Assembly (NCBI RefSeq): GCF_002086115.1
Contig: NZ_MVHJ01000017.1
Span: forward strand, 32,189-96,188
Source: Mycolicibacterium bacteremicum
GTDB lineage: Bacteria > Actinomycetota > Actinomycetes > Mycobacteriales > Mycobacteriaceae
Direction of reading: 5' to 3'
DNA: 64,000 nucleotides
The notes under the pieces are model-generated. The model was not told where the DNA came from. It made no database searches and saw only the letters and a program-made list of their open reading frames with translations. This document shows positions 8,433-16,112 of the stretch, one piece after another. The position numbers and the translations under genes were made by a program. The first letter of the stretch is position 1. Each line of letters opens with the position of its first letter.

Positions 8433-9671
8433 GTGGATTTCGCCCTACCGGAACATCTCCCGGGTCTGCTGGCAGAGATGGACGCCTTCATCGAGGCCGA
8501 GATCAAGCCGCTGGAACGCGAGAACATGCAGTTTTTCGACCGGCGCCGGGAATTCGCCCGCACCGACCTCGACAACGGCGGCGTCCCGGCCCGGGAATGG
8601 GAGGACCTGCTCGACGAGATGCGCCGCCGCGCCGATGCCGCCGGCTGGCTGCGCTACGGGCTGCCCGAGGAGTTCGGCGGCCGCGGTGGCTCCAACCTGG
8701 ACATGGCCGTCATCCGAGAGCACCTGGCACACAAGGGACTCGGGCTGCACAACGATCTGCAGGACGAGTCCTCGATCGTCGGCAACTTCCCGCAGGTCAT
8801 CATGATGAGCACGTTCGGCACCGAGGTCCAGAAGGCCGAATGGATCGAAGCCATGCTCACCGGGACCCGATCGATGGCGTTCGGCCTCACCGAACCCGGT
8901 CACGGCAGCGACGCCACCTGGCTGGAGACCACCGCCGTGCGGGACGGCGACGACTGGGTCATCAACGGCTCCAAGCGCTGGAACACCGGGGTGCACCGGG
9001 CCACCCACGACCTGATCTTCGCCCGTACCTCCGGCGAGGCGGGCTCGGCGGTGGGTATCACCGCATTCCTGGTGCCGACCGACACCCCGGGCTTCACGGT
9101 GCCGTACTACTGGTGGACCTTCAACATGCCCAGCGATCACGGCGAGGTCGAACTCACCGACGTCCGGGTGCCGTCGGATGCGGTGCTCGGTGAGGTCGAT
9201 CACGGCCTGGCGGTCGGCCAGACCTTCCTGCACGAGAACAGGATTCGCCAGGCCGCCAGCAGCCTGGGCGCCGCGCAGTACTGTATCGACCGCGCAGCCG
9301 GCTACGCCGGGGAACGTATCGTGTTCGGCAAGCCGCTGTCGGTGAACCAGGCCGTGCAGTGGCCGCTGGCCGAGTTGCAGACCGAGGCGCAGATGGTCCG
9401 GCTGCTGGTCTACTACGCCGCCTGGCACCTGGATCGCGACCACCACATGGAGGTCTCCGACAAGGTCTCGATGGCCAATTACCGCGCCAACCGCCTGGTG
9501 TGCGAGGCCGCCGACCGGGCCATGCAGATCCACGGGGGTATCGGCTACAGCCGGCACGAGCCGTTCGAGCACATCTACCGCCACCACCGCCGGTACCGGA
9601 TCACCGAGGGCGCCGAGGAGATCCAGATCCGCCGGGTGGCCCAACGGATGCTGAAGTTCGGCCACAAATGA
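8433..9671 (+). CDS. Acyl-CoA dehydrogenase, LvaC-like
   Basis: The 412-residue flavoprotein has the standard three-domain acyl-CoA dehydrogenase fold. FGLTEPGHGSDA and the WVINGSKRWNTG stretch are in the beta domain, and AMQIHGGIGYSRHEPFEHIYRHHRRYRITEGAEEIQ closes the C-terminal domain, with Glu in the catalytic-base position. It lies directly before an APH kinase and a DUF6285 gene. In Pseudomonas putida levulinate catabolism such a dehydrogenase (LvaC) converts phosphorylated 4-hydroxyacyl-CoA to an enoyl-CoA, and the ACAD10/11 proteins of animals join the same two domains. The GTG start follows AAAGAGG by five bases. Confidence 0.9.
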   Translation: MDFALPEHLPGLLAEMDAFIEAEIKPLERENMQFFDRRREFARTDLDNGGVPAREWEDLLDEMRRRADAAGWLRYGLPEEFGGRGGSNLDMAVIREHLAHKGLGLHNDLQDESSIVGNFPQVIMMSTFGTEVQKAEWIEAMLTGTRSMAFGLTEPGHGSDATWLETTAVRDGDDWVINGSKRWNTGVHRATHDLIFARTSGEAGSAVGITAFLVPTDTPGFTVPYYWWTFNMPSDHGEVELTDVRVPSDAVLGEVDHGLAVGQTFLHENRIRQAASSLGAAQYCIDRAAGYAGERIVFGKPLSVNQAVQWPLAELQTEAQMVRLLVYYAAWHLDRDHHMEVSDKVSMANYRANRLVCEAADRAMQIHGGIGYSRHEPFEHIYRHHRRYRITEGAEEIQIRRVAQRMLKFGHK

Positions 9672-10615
9672 CCGATCAGGGCGAGCTCGCCGACCGGTTG
9701 GCCACGGTGCTGGGCGCCGAGCGCGTCACCGACCTGCGCGTACTCACCGGCGGCGCGAGCCGGGCCACCTGGGCGTTCAGCGCCGACGACCGGCCGCTCA
9801 TCCTGCGCACCGGCCCACCCGACGATGTGCACGCCGGCATGGAACTGGAGGCCGCCGCGCTGCGCCGGGCGGCGGCCGCCGGAGCGCCCGTCCCCCAGAT
9901 CCTGGCCGCCGACGATTCCGGTGCGATCGTGGGCGATCCCTACCTGATCTGTGACTTCATCGGCGGGGAGACGATCGTGCGCAAGATCGCGCGCACCCTC
10001 GACGACACCGCCCGCGCGCGGCTGCTGAACCAGTGCGCGCAGGCGCTGGCCGCCATCCACCGTGCCGACCCGGACGGTATCGGACTGTCGCCCACCGACC
10101 CGTTGACGGAGTGGCGCACCCAACTCGACGAGATGGGCGACACCACAGCGATATTCGAGTACGCCTTCCGGTGGCTGGAACACCATCGGCCGGCGCGTAC
10201 ACCCCCGGTGCTGGTGCACGGGGACTTCCGGATGGGCAACCTGATCGTCGACGACGACGGGCTGGCCGCCGTGCTGGACTGGGAGCTCACCCACATCGGT
10301 GAGGCACTCGACGACCTGGCCTGGTTCTGCATCCGGGCCTGGCGGTTCGGCGCCCCGCGCCAACTCGGCGCCGGCGGGCTGGGCAGCATCGAGGACTTCG
10401 TCGCCGCGTATGAGGCCGCCGGCGGCGCCGCGGTCGACCGCAGCGCGCTGCGCTGGTGGCTGGTGGCCGCCACGCTGCGCTGGGGTGTCATCTGCCGCTA
10501 TCAGTTCGAGCGGCACCGGTCCGGGCAGACCCGCTCGGTGGAGCTCGCGGCGATCGGGCGCCGGGTCTGCGAAACCGAATACGACCTGCTGAGCCTGCTG
10601 AAGGGAACACCGTGA
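9668..10615 (+). CDS. APH-family phosphotransferase, LvaA-like kinase
   Basis: The 315-residue protein is an aminoglycoside-phosphotransferase-fold kinase. It has the catalytic loop HGDFRMGN (His184, Asp186) and the metal-binding DWELTH (Asp204). It overlaps the dehydrogenase stop by four bases (ATGA) and its own stop overlaps the DUF6285 start (GTGA), so the three should be made in fixed proportion. By analogy with LvaA and the kinase part of ACAD11, it probably phosphorylates the hydroxyl of a 4-hydroxyacyl-CoA and is not an antibiotic resistance enzyme. Confidence 0.88.
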   Translation: MTDQGELADRLATVLGAERVTDLRVLTGGASRATWAFSADDRPLILRTGPPDDVHAGMELEAAALRRAAAAGAPVPQILAADDSGAIVGDPYLICDFIGGETIVRKIARTLDDTARARLLNQCAQALAAIHRADPDGIGLSPTDPLTEWRTQLDEMGDTTAIFEYAFRWLEHHRPARTPPVLVHGDFRMGNLIVDDDGLAAVLDWELTHIGEALDDLAWFCIRAWRFGAPRQLGAGGLGSIEDFVAAYEAAGGAAVDRSALRWWLVAATLRWGVICRYQFERHRSGQTRSVELAAIGRRVCETEYDLLSLLKGTP

Positions 10616-10959
10616 CGGATCTGCACTATCGGCCCACCGCGGCCGAACTCGTCGCCGCCGTCGCGGAGTTCCTGGAGGGCGAGGTCCGGGCGAACACCGG
10701 GCCGAACAGTGGGCTCGCCGATGCGGCCGCGCTCAACTTCCACGCCCGCGTCGCCGCCAACGTCCTGCGCACCGTCGAACGTGAGTTGCTCGACACCGAG
10801 CCCGCCCCCGCACTGCTGGGTTTCGCCGATGAGGCGGCGCTGGCGGCGGCCATCCGGGCCGGGGATCTCGACGGCCGCGACGCCGAGCTACTGCCCGTGC
10901 TGCACGCCCTGGTGGCGCGTCGGGTGGCCGTGGCGCATCCCGGTTACGAGCAGGAGTGA
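10612..10959 (+). CDS. DUF6285 protein, LvaB-like partner of the kinase
   Basis: The 115-residue helical protein contains a conserved-looking NFHARVAANVLRTVERELLD helix. Proteins of this size and pattern habitually follow APH-type kinases. I recall LvaB, required with LvaA for phosphorylation of 4-hydroxyvaleryl-CoA, as a member of this type; that assignment is from memory and needs a profile search. It starts at GTG in a 4-bp overlap with the kinase gene and is the last gene of the operon. Confidence 0.75.
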   Translation: MTDLHYRPTAAELVAAVAEFLEGEVRANTGPNSGLADAAALNFHARVAANVLRTVERELLDTEPAPALLGFADEAALAAAIRAGDLDGRDAELLPVLHALVARRVAVAHPGYEQE

Positions 10960-10966
10960 GCGTGCG

Positions 10967-10982
10967 GGCGGTGAGCACCGCC
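10967..10982. terminator. Hairpin between convergent genes
   Basis: GGCGGTG and CACCGCC form an inverted repeat in the 26-bp gap between the DUF6285 gene and the convergent methyltransferase gene. It could end transcription from both sides. No T-tract is present. Confidence 0.45.
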
Positions 10983-10985
10983 TGT

Positions 10986-11594
10986 TCAGATCCGGCGCAC
11001 CCGGGCCAGCCAGGCCGGCTCGTCGACCACCGTGCCGGCCGGCAGGCCCAGCAACGGCGCGTGCGCCTCCCCCACCACCCCGCGGTAGGTGGTGGTGGTC
11101 AGCGACTCCAGCTCCCAGCCGACGGCGAAAGCCGTCCGGATCACCTCTTCGCCGACCTGTGGCCCGAAGCCGCGGCCGGTATCCGAGAGCGCCAGCAGGT
11201 GCAGGTACCCGCCCGGGACCAGGGCGCGGTGCACGCTGTCGACATAGCGGGTCCGGTCGGCGTCGTCGAAGATGTGGAACAACGCGCTGTCCAGGATGGT
11301 GTCGTATACGCCGTCGAGGGTGAACGCATCGCCGATGTCGAAGCGGGCGTCCACCCCGTGCGCGGCGGCGTTGGCCCGGGCCTGCTCGATGGCGTGCGGC
11401 GCGAAGTCGACACCGCGCACGTCGTAGCCCAGCCGGGTCAGCGCGATGGTGTGCTCACCGAGCCCGCAACCGATGTCCAGCATGCGGCTGCGCAGCACGC
11501 CGGTGCGCTCCAATGCCAGCACTGCGGGCTGCGGCTCACCGATCACCCAAGGCGCGGTGTGTGTTTCGTAGGCGGTGTCGAAGTGTTGTCTCAT
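10986..11594 (-). CDS. Class I SAM-dependent methyltransferase
   Basis: The 202-residue protein shows the Rossmann-type motifs of a small-molecule methyltransferase: MLDIGCGLGEHT for SAM binding, GVDFAPHAIEQARA for the ribose-binding acid, FDIGDAF, and the ALVPGGYLHLLALSD post-motif. The substrate is unknown. The start is uncertain: I chose the ATG at 11594, whereas a TTG at 11609 would add five residues. It is divergent from the SnoaL-like gene, 41 bp apart. Confidence 0.82.
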   Translation of the reverse strand: MRQHFDTAYETHTAPWVIGEPQPAVLALERTGVLRSRMLDIGCGLGEHTIALTRLGYDVRGVDFAPHAIEQARANAAAHGVDARFDIGDAFTLDGVYDTILDSALFHIFDDADRTRYVDSVHRALVPGGYLHLLALSDTGRGFGPQVGEEVIRTAFAVGWELESLTTTTYRGVVGEAHAPLLGLPAGTVVDEPAWLARVRRI

Positions 11595-11635
11595 GCCGCC
11601 AGTGTTCAACCTGAATGGGAGTTGAGGTCAAGTAC

Positions 11636-12016
11636 ATGTCGACAGCCTTGAACAACACCGCGGACCGACTGTTCGGGGCCATCGAACGCGGTGACTACCC
11701 CGACGTCGAGGCGCTGTGGGCCCAGGACGTCCTGGTGTGGCACAGCGGCGACGCCGCGGACAACGATCGCGCCCGGGCCCTGAAGGTCATCCGCTGGTTC
11801 CTGCGGGTGACAACCACGCGCCGGTACGAGATCCTGGATCGTGAGTTCTTCGACGGCGGGTTCGTGCAGCAACACATCCTGCACGCCGCGGCCGGCCATG
11901 GCGCTTCGATCCGATTGCGGGTATGCATCGTGATCAAGGTGGGCACCGAGGGACTGATCACCAGGATCGACGAGTACTTCGACCCCGCAGAGATGGCGCC
12001 GTTGCTGGGCCACTGA
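11636..12016 (+). CDS. SnoaL-like / nuclear transport factor 2 fold protein
   Basis: The 126-residue protein has the cone-shaped NTF2-like pattern: an N-terminal helix (TADRLFGAIERGDYPDVEALWAQDVLVWH), then the strands CIVIKVGTEGLITRIDEYFD near the end. The family includes small isomerases, hydrolases and ligand-binding proteins, so no reaction can be assigned. The ATG at 11636 is preceded by TTGAGG. A YceI-type gene follows ten bases later, probably in the same transcript. Confidence 0.72.
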   Translation: MSTALNNTADRLFGAIERGDYPDVEALWAQDVLVWHSGDAADNDRARALKVIRWFLRVTTTRRYEILDREFFDGGFVQQHILHAAAGHGASIRLRVCIVIKVGTEGLITRIDEYFDPAEMAPLLGH

Positions 12017-12025
12017 GGAGCACAG

Positions 12026-12535
12026 ATGGACCTGCAGGATTTCCAGGGTCGTTGGCTGCTGGATCCCGAACGCACCACGATCACCACGCACAGCCCGACA
12101 TTCTGGGGGTTCGTCCACGTCAAGAGCGTGTTCAGCGCCCTGGACGGCCGCGCCGAGGTCGAGGACGACCGGCTGACCGGCACGCTGCGGATCGATGCGG
12201 CCTCGGTACGCACCGGCATCAAGCGCCGTGACACGCATCTGCGGTCGGCGGAGTTCTTCGATGTCGAGGCGTTCCCGACGGTGGAGATCGTCGCCGAATC
12301 CGGTGAGGTCACCTCGCCGTCATGGGTGACGCTGCATGTACGGCTGACCGCGAAGGGACGCGAGCAGGAGCTCGACCTGCCGACGCACGTGCGCAACCTG
12401 GGCGGGGGCGCGGTGCAGCTGAGCACCACGGCCACCCTGAATCGGCGCAGCCTGGGTGTGGACGGCAATCTGCTGGGCATGATGGGCGACGCCGCGGGCG
12501 TCGAAGCGGCCGCGGTGTTCGTCCGGCAGCCGTAG
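12026..12535 (+). CDS. YceI-family lipocalin-like protein
   Basis: The 169-residue protein shows the YceI pattern: WLLDPERTTI, FVHVKSVFS, a GTLRIDAASVRTGIKRRDTHLRSAEFFDVEAFPTVEI block, and a closing LNRRSLGVDGNLLG stretch. YceI proteins form an extended lipocalin barrel that binds polyprenyl or other long lipids. There is no signal peptide here, so this member should be cytoplasmic. A GAGGAGC sequence lies just ahead of the ATG. Confidence 0.86.
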   Translation: MDLQDFQGRWLLDPERTTITTHSPTFWGFVHVKSVFSALDGRAEVEDDRLTGTLRIDAASVRTGIKRRDTHLRSAEFFDVEAFPTVEIVAESGEVTSPSWVTLHVRLTAKGREQELDLPTHVRNLGGGAVQLSTTATLNRRSLGVDGNLLGMMGDAAGVEAAAVFVRQP

Positions 12536-12545
12536 CATCGGCGCT

Positions 12546-12944
12546 GTGGCCGACCCCGATGCGCAGCTGCGAATCCTGGTGTACAGCTCCAACAACCGCA
12601 CCAGGGATCAGGTGCGTTCGGCGCTGGGCCGGCGTATCCACCCCGACCTGCCCGAATTGAGCTATCTGGAGGTGGCGACCGCCCCCATGGTGGTCAGCCG
12701 GGTCGCCGAGGGCGGCTTCGACCTACTGATCCTCGACGGCGAGGCGACACCGACCGGCGGCATGGGGCTTGCCAAGCAACTCAAGGACGAGATCGAGGTG
12801 TGCCCGCCCATCCTGGTGCTGACCGGGCGGCGTGACGATGCCTGGCTGGCGTCCTGGTCGCGCGCGGAGGCCGCGGTGTCACACCCCGTCGATCCGATCC
12901 GCCTCGGCGAGGCGGTGGCCGACCTGCTCCGGTCGACTTCGTAG
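12546..12944 (+). CDS. Atypical receiver-domain protein upstream of nuo (Rv3143-like)
   Basis: The 132-residue protein is a single receiver domain without an output domain. Asp64 (LLILDGEA) sits where the phosphate acceptor should be, but the acidic pair after the first strand is missing (VYSSNNRTRD) and the conserved Lys is replaced in HPVDP. It may therefore not be switched by ordinary phosphorylation. In M. tuberculosis a similar single-domain regulator, Rv3143, precedes the nuo operon, so the linkage is old and suggests a role connected with complex I. The GTG start is ten bases after the YceI gene. Confidence 0.82.
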   Translation: MADPDAQLRILVYSSNNRTRDQVRSALGRRIHPDLPELSYLEVATAPMVVSRVAEGGFDLLILDGEATPTGGMGLAKQLKDEIEVCPPILVLTGRRDDAWLASWSRAEAAVSHPVDPIRLGEAVADLLRSTS

Positions 12945-12986
12945 TTCGGGTGCGAGTAGTTCAGATACGAGTAGTTCAGACACGAG
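12942..12986 (+). repeat. Three 15-bp direct repeats with in-frame TAG stops
   Basis: Units at 12942-12956, 12957-12971 and 12972-12986 follow TAGTTC-R-G-N-Y/A-R-CGAG and vary at only four positions. A decayed fourth copy may follow. The first TAG is the stop of the receiver gene, and because the period is 15 bp the next two TAGs remain in frame. Confidence 0.85.
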
Positions 12987-13026
12987 CATTACAGCACGAA
13001 ACACACTGTGGCCGTTTGCTCTTCAT

Positions 13027-13046
13027 CACCCTCGCCGATGAGGGTG
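13027..13046 (+). terminator. Perfect 7-bp hairpin before nuo
   Basis: CACCCTC and GAGGGTG pair around a 6-base loop, 82 bp after the receiver-gene stop and 112 bp before nuoA. It may separate the two transcripts or form part of the nuo leader. No T-tract follows. Confidence 0.4.
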
Positions 13047-13112
13047 GGCGACCCAGCTGTTGACTGAAATCCTATCGGAAATGCGGCGCCTCGACCGTCG
13101 ACGTGTCTAAGC

Positions 13113-13128
13113 TGTGTTCTAGCTCACA
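13113..13128. promoter_or_regulatory. CRP-like site upstream of nuoA
   Basis: TGTGTTCTAGCTCACA matches the mycobacterial CRP consensus TGTGA-N6-TCACA at nine of ten fixed positions. It ends 30 bp before the nuoA start. If the transcript begins downstream of it, CRP could activate nuo in response to cAMP; if it covers the -10/-35 region it would repress. The promoter itself could not be assigned with confidence. Confidence 0.5.
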
Positions 13129-13158
13129 TCGACAATCCACCGAGAGAGCGGCACAGAC

Positions 13159-13533
13159 ATGAACGTCTACACACCGATTCTGGTGCTCGGGACGATCGCG
13201 GCGGCGTTCGCCATCGTCTCGGTGGGTATCGCCACGTTCATCGGACCCCGCCGCTACAACCGGGCCAAACTCGAGGCCTACGAATGCGGCATCGAACCAC
13301 TGCTGCCCGCGGCGGACGCCAAGATCGCGACGGGGCAGCGATTCCCGATCAAGTATTACCTGACGGCGATGCTGTTCATCATCTTCGACATCGAGATCGT
13401 GTTCCTGTACCCGTGGGCGGTGTCCTTCGACTCGCTGGGCCTGTTCGCAGTCGTGGAGATGCTGCTGTTCATGCTCACCGTCTTCGTGGCCTACGCCTAC
13501 GTATGGCGCCGAGGTGGTCTGTCATGGGATTAG
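13159..13533 (+). CDS. nuoA: NADH-quinone oxidoreductase subunit A
   Basis: The 124-residue protein has three transmembrane helices and the hallmark YECGIEP loop between helix 1 and helix 2, followed by RFPIKYYLTAMLFIIFDIEIVFLYPWA. NuoA lies in the membrane arm of complex I at the junction with the quinone site, and the Cys-containing loop moves during turnover. It opens a 14-gene operon in the canonical A-to-N order. nuoB starts inside its last ten bases. Confidence 0.97.
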   Translation: MNVYTPILVLGTIAAAFAIVSVGIATFIGPRRYNRAKLEAYECGIEPLLPAADAKIATGQRFPIKYYLTAMLFIIFDIEIVFLYPWAVSFDSLGLFAVVEMLLFMLTVFVAYAYVWRRGGLSWD

Positions 13534-14078
13534 AAGAACAGCTGCCGGGCGGCATCCTGCTGTCCACCGTGGAGAAGGTGGCCGGTTATGTCCGCAAGGG
13601 GTCGCTGTGGCCGGCCACCTTCGGCCTGGCCTGCTGCGCCATCGAGATGATGGCGACCGCCGGACCCCGGTTCGACATCGCGCGCTTCGGTATGGAGCGG
13701 TTCTCGGCCACCCCGCGCCAGGCCGACCTGATGATCGTGGCCGGCCGGGTCAGCCAGAAGATGGCCCCGGTGCTCCGTCAGGTGTACGACCAGATGGCCG
13801 AGCCCAAATGGGTTCTGGCGATGGGCGTCTGCGCGTCCTCGGGCGGGATGTTCAACAACTATGCGGTCGTTCAGGGCGTCGACCATGTCGTCCCGGTGGA
13901 CATCTATCTGCCCGGTTGCCCGCCGCGGCCGGAGATGCTGCTGAACGCAATCCTGAAGTTGCACGCCAAGATTGCCGAGATGCCGCTCGGGGTGAACCGC
14001 GCCGAGGCGGTGGCCGCCGCCGAACAGGCCGCGCTGGCATCGCCGACGACCATCGAGCTGACGGGGCTGCTGCGATGA
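13524..14078 (+). CDS. nuoB: NADH-quinone oxidoreductase subunit B
   Basis: The 184-residue peripheral-arm subunit carries the ligands of cluster N2, the last iron-sulfur centre before quinone: adjacent Cys37 and Cys38 (ACCAIEMM), Cys103 (MGVCASSGG) and Cys132 (PGCPPRPE). The start overlaps nuoA by ten bases. A 22-codon frame bridges from its stop codon to nuoC, so the usual direct coupling of nuoB and nuoC is interrupted here. Confidence 0.97.
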   Translation: MGLEEQLPGGILLSTVEKVAGYVRKGSLWPATFGLACCAIEMMATAGPRFDIARFGMERFSATPRQADLMIVAGRVSQKMAPVLRQVYDQMAEPKWVLAMGVCASSGGMFNNYAVVQGVDHVVPVDIYLPGCPPRPEMLLNAILKLHAKIAEMPLGVNRAEAVAAAEQAALASPTTIELTGLLR

Positions 14079-14143
14079 GCGACGCGTGCGGAGCGAACAG
14101 ACAGATGACATGCGAGACCCGAGCCTGCGAGGGAATCGCATGA
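14075..14143 (+). CDS. 22-codon ORF bridging nuoB and nuoC
   Basis: The frame begins at ATG 14075 in an ATGA overlap with the nuoB stop and ends in TGA overlapping the nuoC ATG. It begins MSDACGANRQ and resembles the micro-ORFs at 4308-4372 in both sequence (ATGAGCG..., AACAG) and geometry. It may only be a translated spacer that keeps ribosomes running into nuoC. Confidence 0.25.
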   Translation: MSDACGANRQMTCETRACEGIA

Positions 14144-14811
14144 CCGAGCAGCAGGACCGCGAGGTCATCGGTACCCGTCGGGGCATGTTCGGGGTCACCG
14201 GCACCGGCGACACCTCCGGCTACGGTCGGCTGATCCGCGAGGTGGCCCTGCCGGGCAGCTCGCCGCGACCGTACGGCGGTTACTTCGACGAGGTGGTCGA
14301 CGCCCTGGACGCGGCGCTGGGCCGCCACCGGTTCACCGACGCCGTCGAACGCATCGTGGTATTCCGCGACGAGCTCACCATCGACGTGCGCCGCGAGCAC
14401 CTGCTGACCGTGGCGCAGACCCTGCGCGATGATCCGGCCCTGCGATTCGAGCTGTGCCTCGGGGTCTCGGGTGTGCACTTCCCCGCTGAGCAGCACCGCG
14501 AACTGCACGCCGTGTACCCGCTGATGTCGATCACCCACAACCGGCGGATCCGCCTGGAGGTGGCTGCGCCCGACACCGATCCCCGTGTGCCGTCGCTGTT
14601 CTCGGTGTACCCCACCACCGACTGGCATGAGCGCGAGACCTATGACTTCTTCGGCATCATCTTCGACGGGCACCCGGCGCTGACCCGCATCGAGATGCCG
14701 GACGACTGGGTGGGGCACCCGCAGCGCAAGGACTATCCGTTGGGCGGCATCCCCGTCGAATATCACGGGGCCCAGATTCCGCCGCCCGACGAGCGGAGGT
14801 CCTACAACTGA
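14140..14811 (+). CDS. nuoC: NADH-quinone oxidoreductase subunit C
   Basis: The 223-residue peripheral subunit shows the NuoC signature ERETYDFFGIIFDGHPALTRIEMPDDW and a terminal HPQRKDYPLGGIPVEY, which packs against NuoD. It has no cofactor and provides structure around the quinone module. The start at 14140 was chosen because its ATG overlaps the stop of the bridging micro-ORF; upstream frame extension has no family similarity. Its stop overlaps the nuoD ATG. Confidence 0.95.
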   Translation: MTEQQDREVIGTRRGMFGVTGTGDTSGYGRLIREVALPGSSPRPYGGYFDEVVDALDAALGRHRFTDAVERIVVFRDELTIDVRREHLLTVAQTLRDDPALRFELCLGVSGVHFPAEQHRELHAVYPLMSITHNRRIRLEVAAPDTDPRVPSLFSVYPTTDWHERETYDFFGIIFDGHPALTRIEMPDDWVGHPQRKDYPLGGIPVEYHGAQIPPPDERRSYN

Positions 14812-16112
14812 TGACGATCGAGACAGATCCGCCCGTGGTGATGGTGGGCGGCCAGGACTGGGATGCGGTCGTGGCCGCGGCACGCGAACACGCCGGCGAA
14901 CGGATCGTGGTCAACATGGGTCCGCAGCACCCGTCCACCCACGGTGTGCTGCGCCTGATCCTGGAGATCGAGGGCGAGACCATCACCGAGGCCCGCTGCG
15001 GTATCGGCTATCTGCACACCGGCATCGAGAAGAATCTCGAATACCGCACGTGGACACAGGGTGTCACGTTCGTGACCCGGATGGATTACCTGTCCCCGTT
15101 CTTCAACGAGACGGCCTACTGCCTGGGCGTGGAGAAGCTGCTCGGCGTCACCGACGACATCCCCGAACGCGCCAGCGTCATCCGGGTGATGTTGATGGAA
15201 CTCAACCGCATCTCCAGCCATCTGGTCGCGCTGGCCACCGGCGGGATGGAACTGGGCGCCATGTCGGCGATGTTCTTCGGGTTCCGCGGCCGCGAGGAGA
15301 TCCTGGCGCTGTTCGAGACCATCACCGGGCTACGGATGAACCACGCCTACATCCGGCCCGGCGGGCTGGCCGCCGACCTGCCCGATGAGGCCATGCCGCA
15401 ACTGCGCCGCCTGCTCGAGGTGCTGCCCGGTCAGCTGCGCGACCTGGAGAAGATGCTGCGCGAGAACTACATCTGGAAAGCCCGCAGCAAGGGTATCGGC
15501 TACCTTGACCTGACCGGCTGTATGGCCCTCGGCGTCACCGGACCGGTGTTGCGCTCCACCGGGTTACCGCACGATCTGCGCCGCGCCCAGCCGTACTGCG
15601 GTTACGAGACCTACGATTTCGACGTCTGCACCGACGACGGCTGCGACGCCTACGGGCGTTATCTGATCCGTGTCGACGAGATGAAACAGTCGCTGCGCAT
15701 CGTCGAGCAGTGCGTGGCGCGGCTCAAGCCCGGCCCGGTCATGCTCACCGACAAGAAGCTCGCCTGGCCGGCCGATCTGAAGCTCGGCCCGGACGGTCTG
15801 GGCAACTCGCCCGAGCACATCGCCAAGATCATGGGCTCGTCGATGGAGGCGTTGATCCACCACTTCAAGTTGGTGACCGAGGGCATCCGGGTGCCGCCCG
15901 GGCAGGTGTACGTCGCCGTCGAATCACCGCGCGGCGAACTCGGCGTGCACATGGTCAGCGACGGCGGGACCCGGCCCTACCGCGTGCACTACCGCGACCC
16001 CTCCTTCACGAATCTGCAGGCGGTCGCGGCGATGTGCGAGGGCGGCATGGTCGCCGACGCGATCTCCGCGGTGGCGTCGATCGACCCGGTGATGGGCGGG
16101 GTAGATAGATGA
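14811..16112 (+). CDS. nuoD: NADH-quinone oxidoreductase subunit D
   Basis: The 433-residue subunit forms the quinone pocket with NuoB. It contains NMGPQHPSTHGVLRL with the quinone-binding histidine, GYLHTGIEKNLE, and the C-terminal DPSFTNLQAVAAMCEGGMVAD-to-DPVMGGVDR block typical of the 49-kDa family. The last three residues are the VDR ending found in many homologues. The TGATG junction with nuoC and the ATGA junction with nuoE indicate translational coupling. Confidence 0.97.
   Translation: MTIETDPPVVMVGGQDWDAVVAAAREHAGERIVVNMGPQHPSTHGVLRLILEIEGETITEARCGIGYLHTGIEKNLEYRTWTQGVTFVTRMDYLSPFFNETAYCLGVEKLLGVTDDIPERASVIRVMLMELNRISSHLVALATGGMELGAMSAMFFGFRGREEILALFETITGLRMNHAYIRPGGLAADLPDEAMPQLRRLLEVLPGQLRDLEKMLRENYIWKARSKGIGYLDLTGCMALGVTGPVLRSTGLPHDLRRAQPYCGYETYDFDVCTDDGCDAYGRYLIRVDEMKQSLRIVEQCVARLKPGPVMLTDKKLAWPADLKLGPDGLGNSPEHIAKIMGSSMEALIHHFKLVTEGIRVPPGQVYVAVESPRGELGVHMVSDGGTRPYRVHYRDPSFTNLQAVAAMCEGGMVADAISAVASIDPVMGGVDR

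Noticed and set aside
9668..10615. Aminoglycoside resistance by the APH-fold genes (also 30876-32003).
   Set aside because: Gene neighbourhood and family branch point to metabolic kinases; nothing supports antibiotic phosphorylation.
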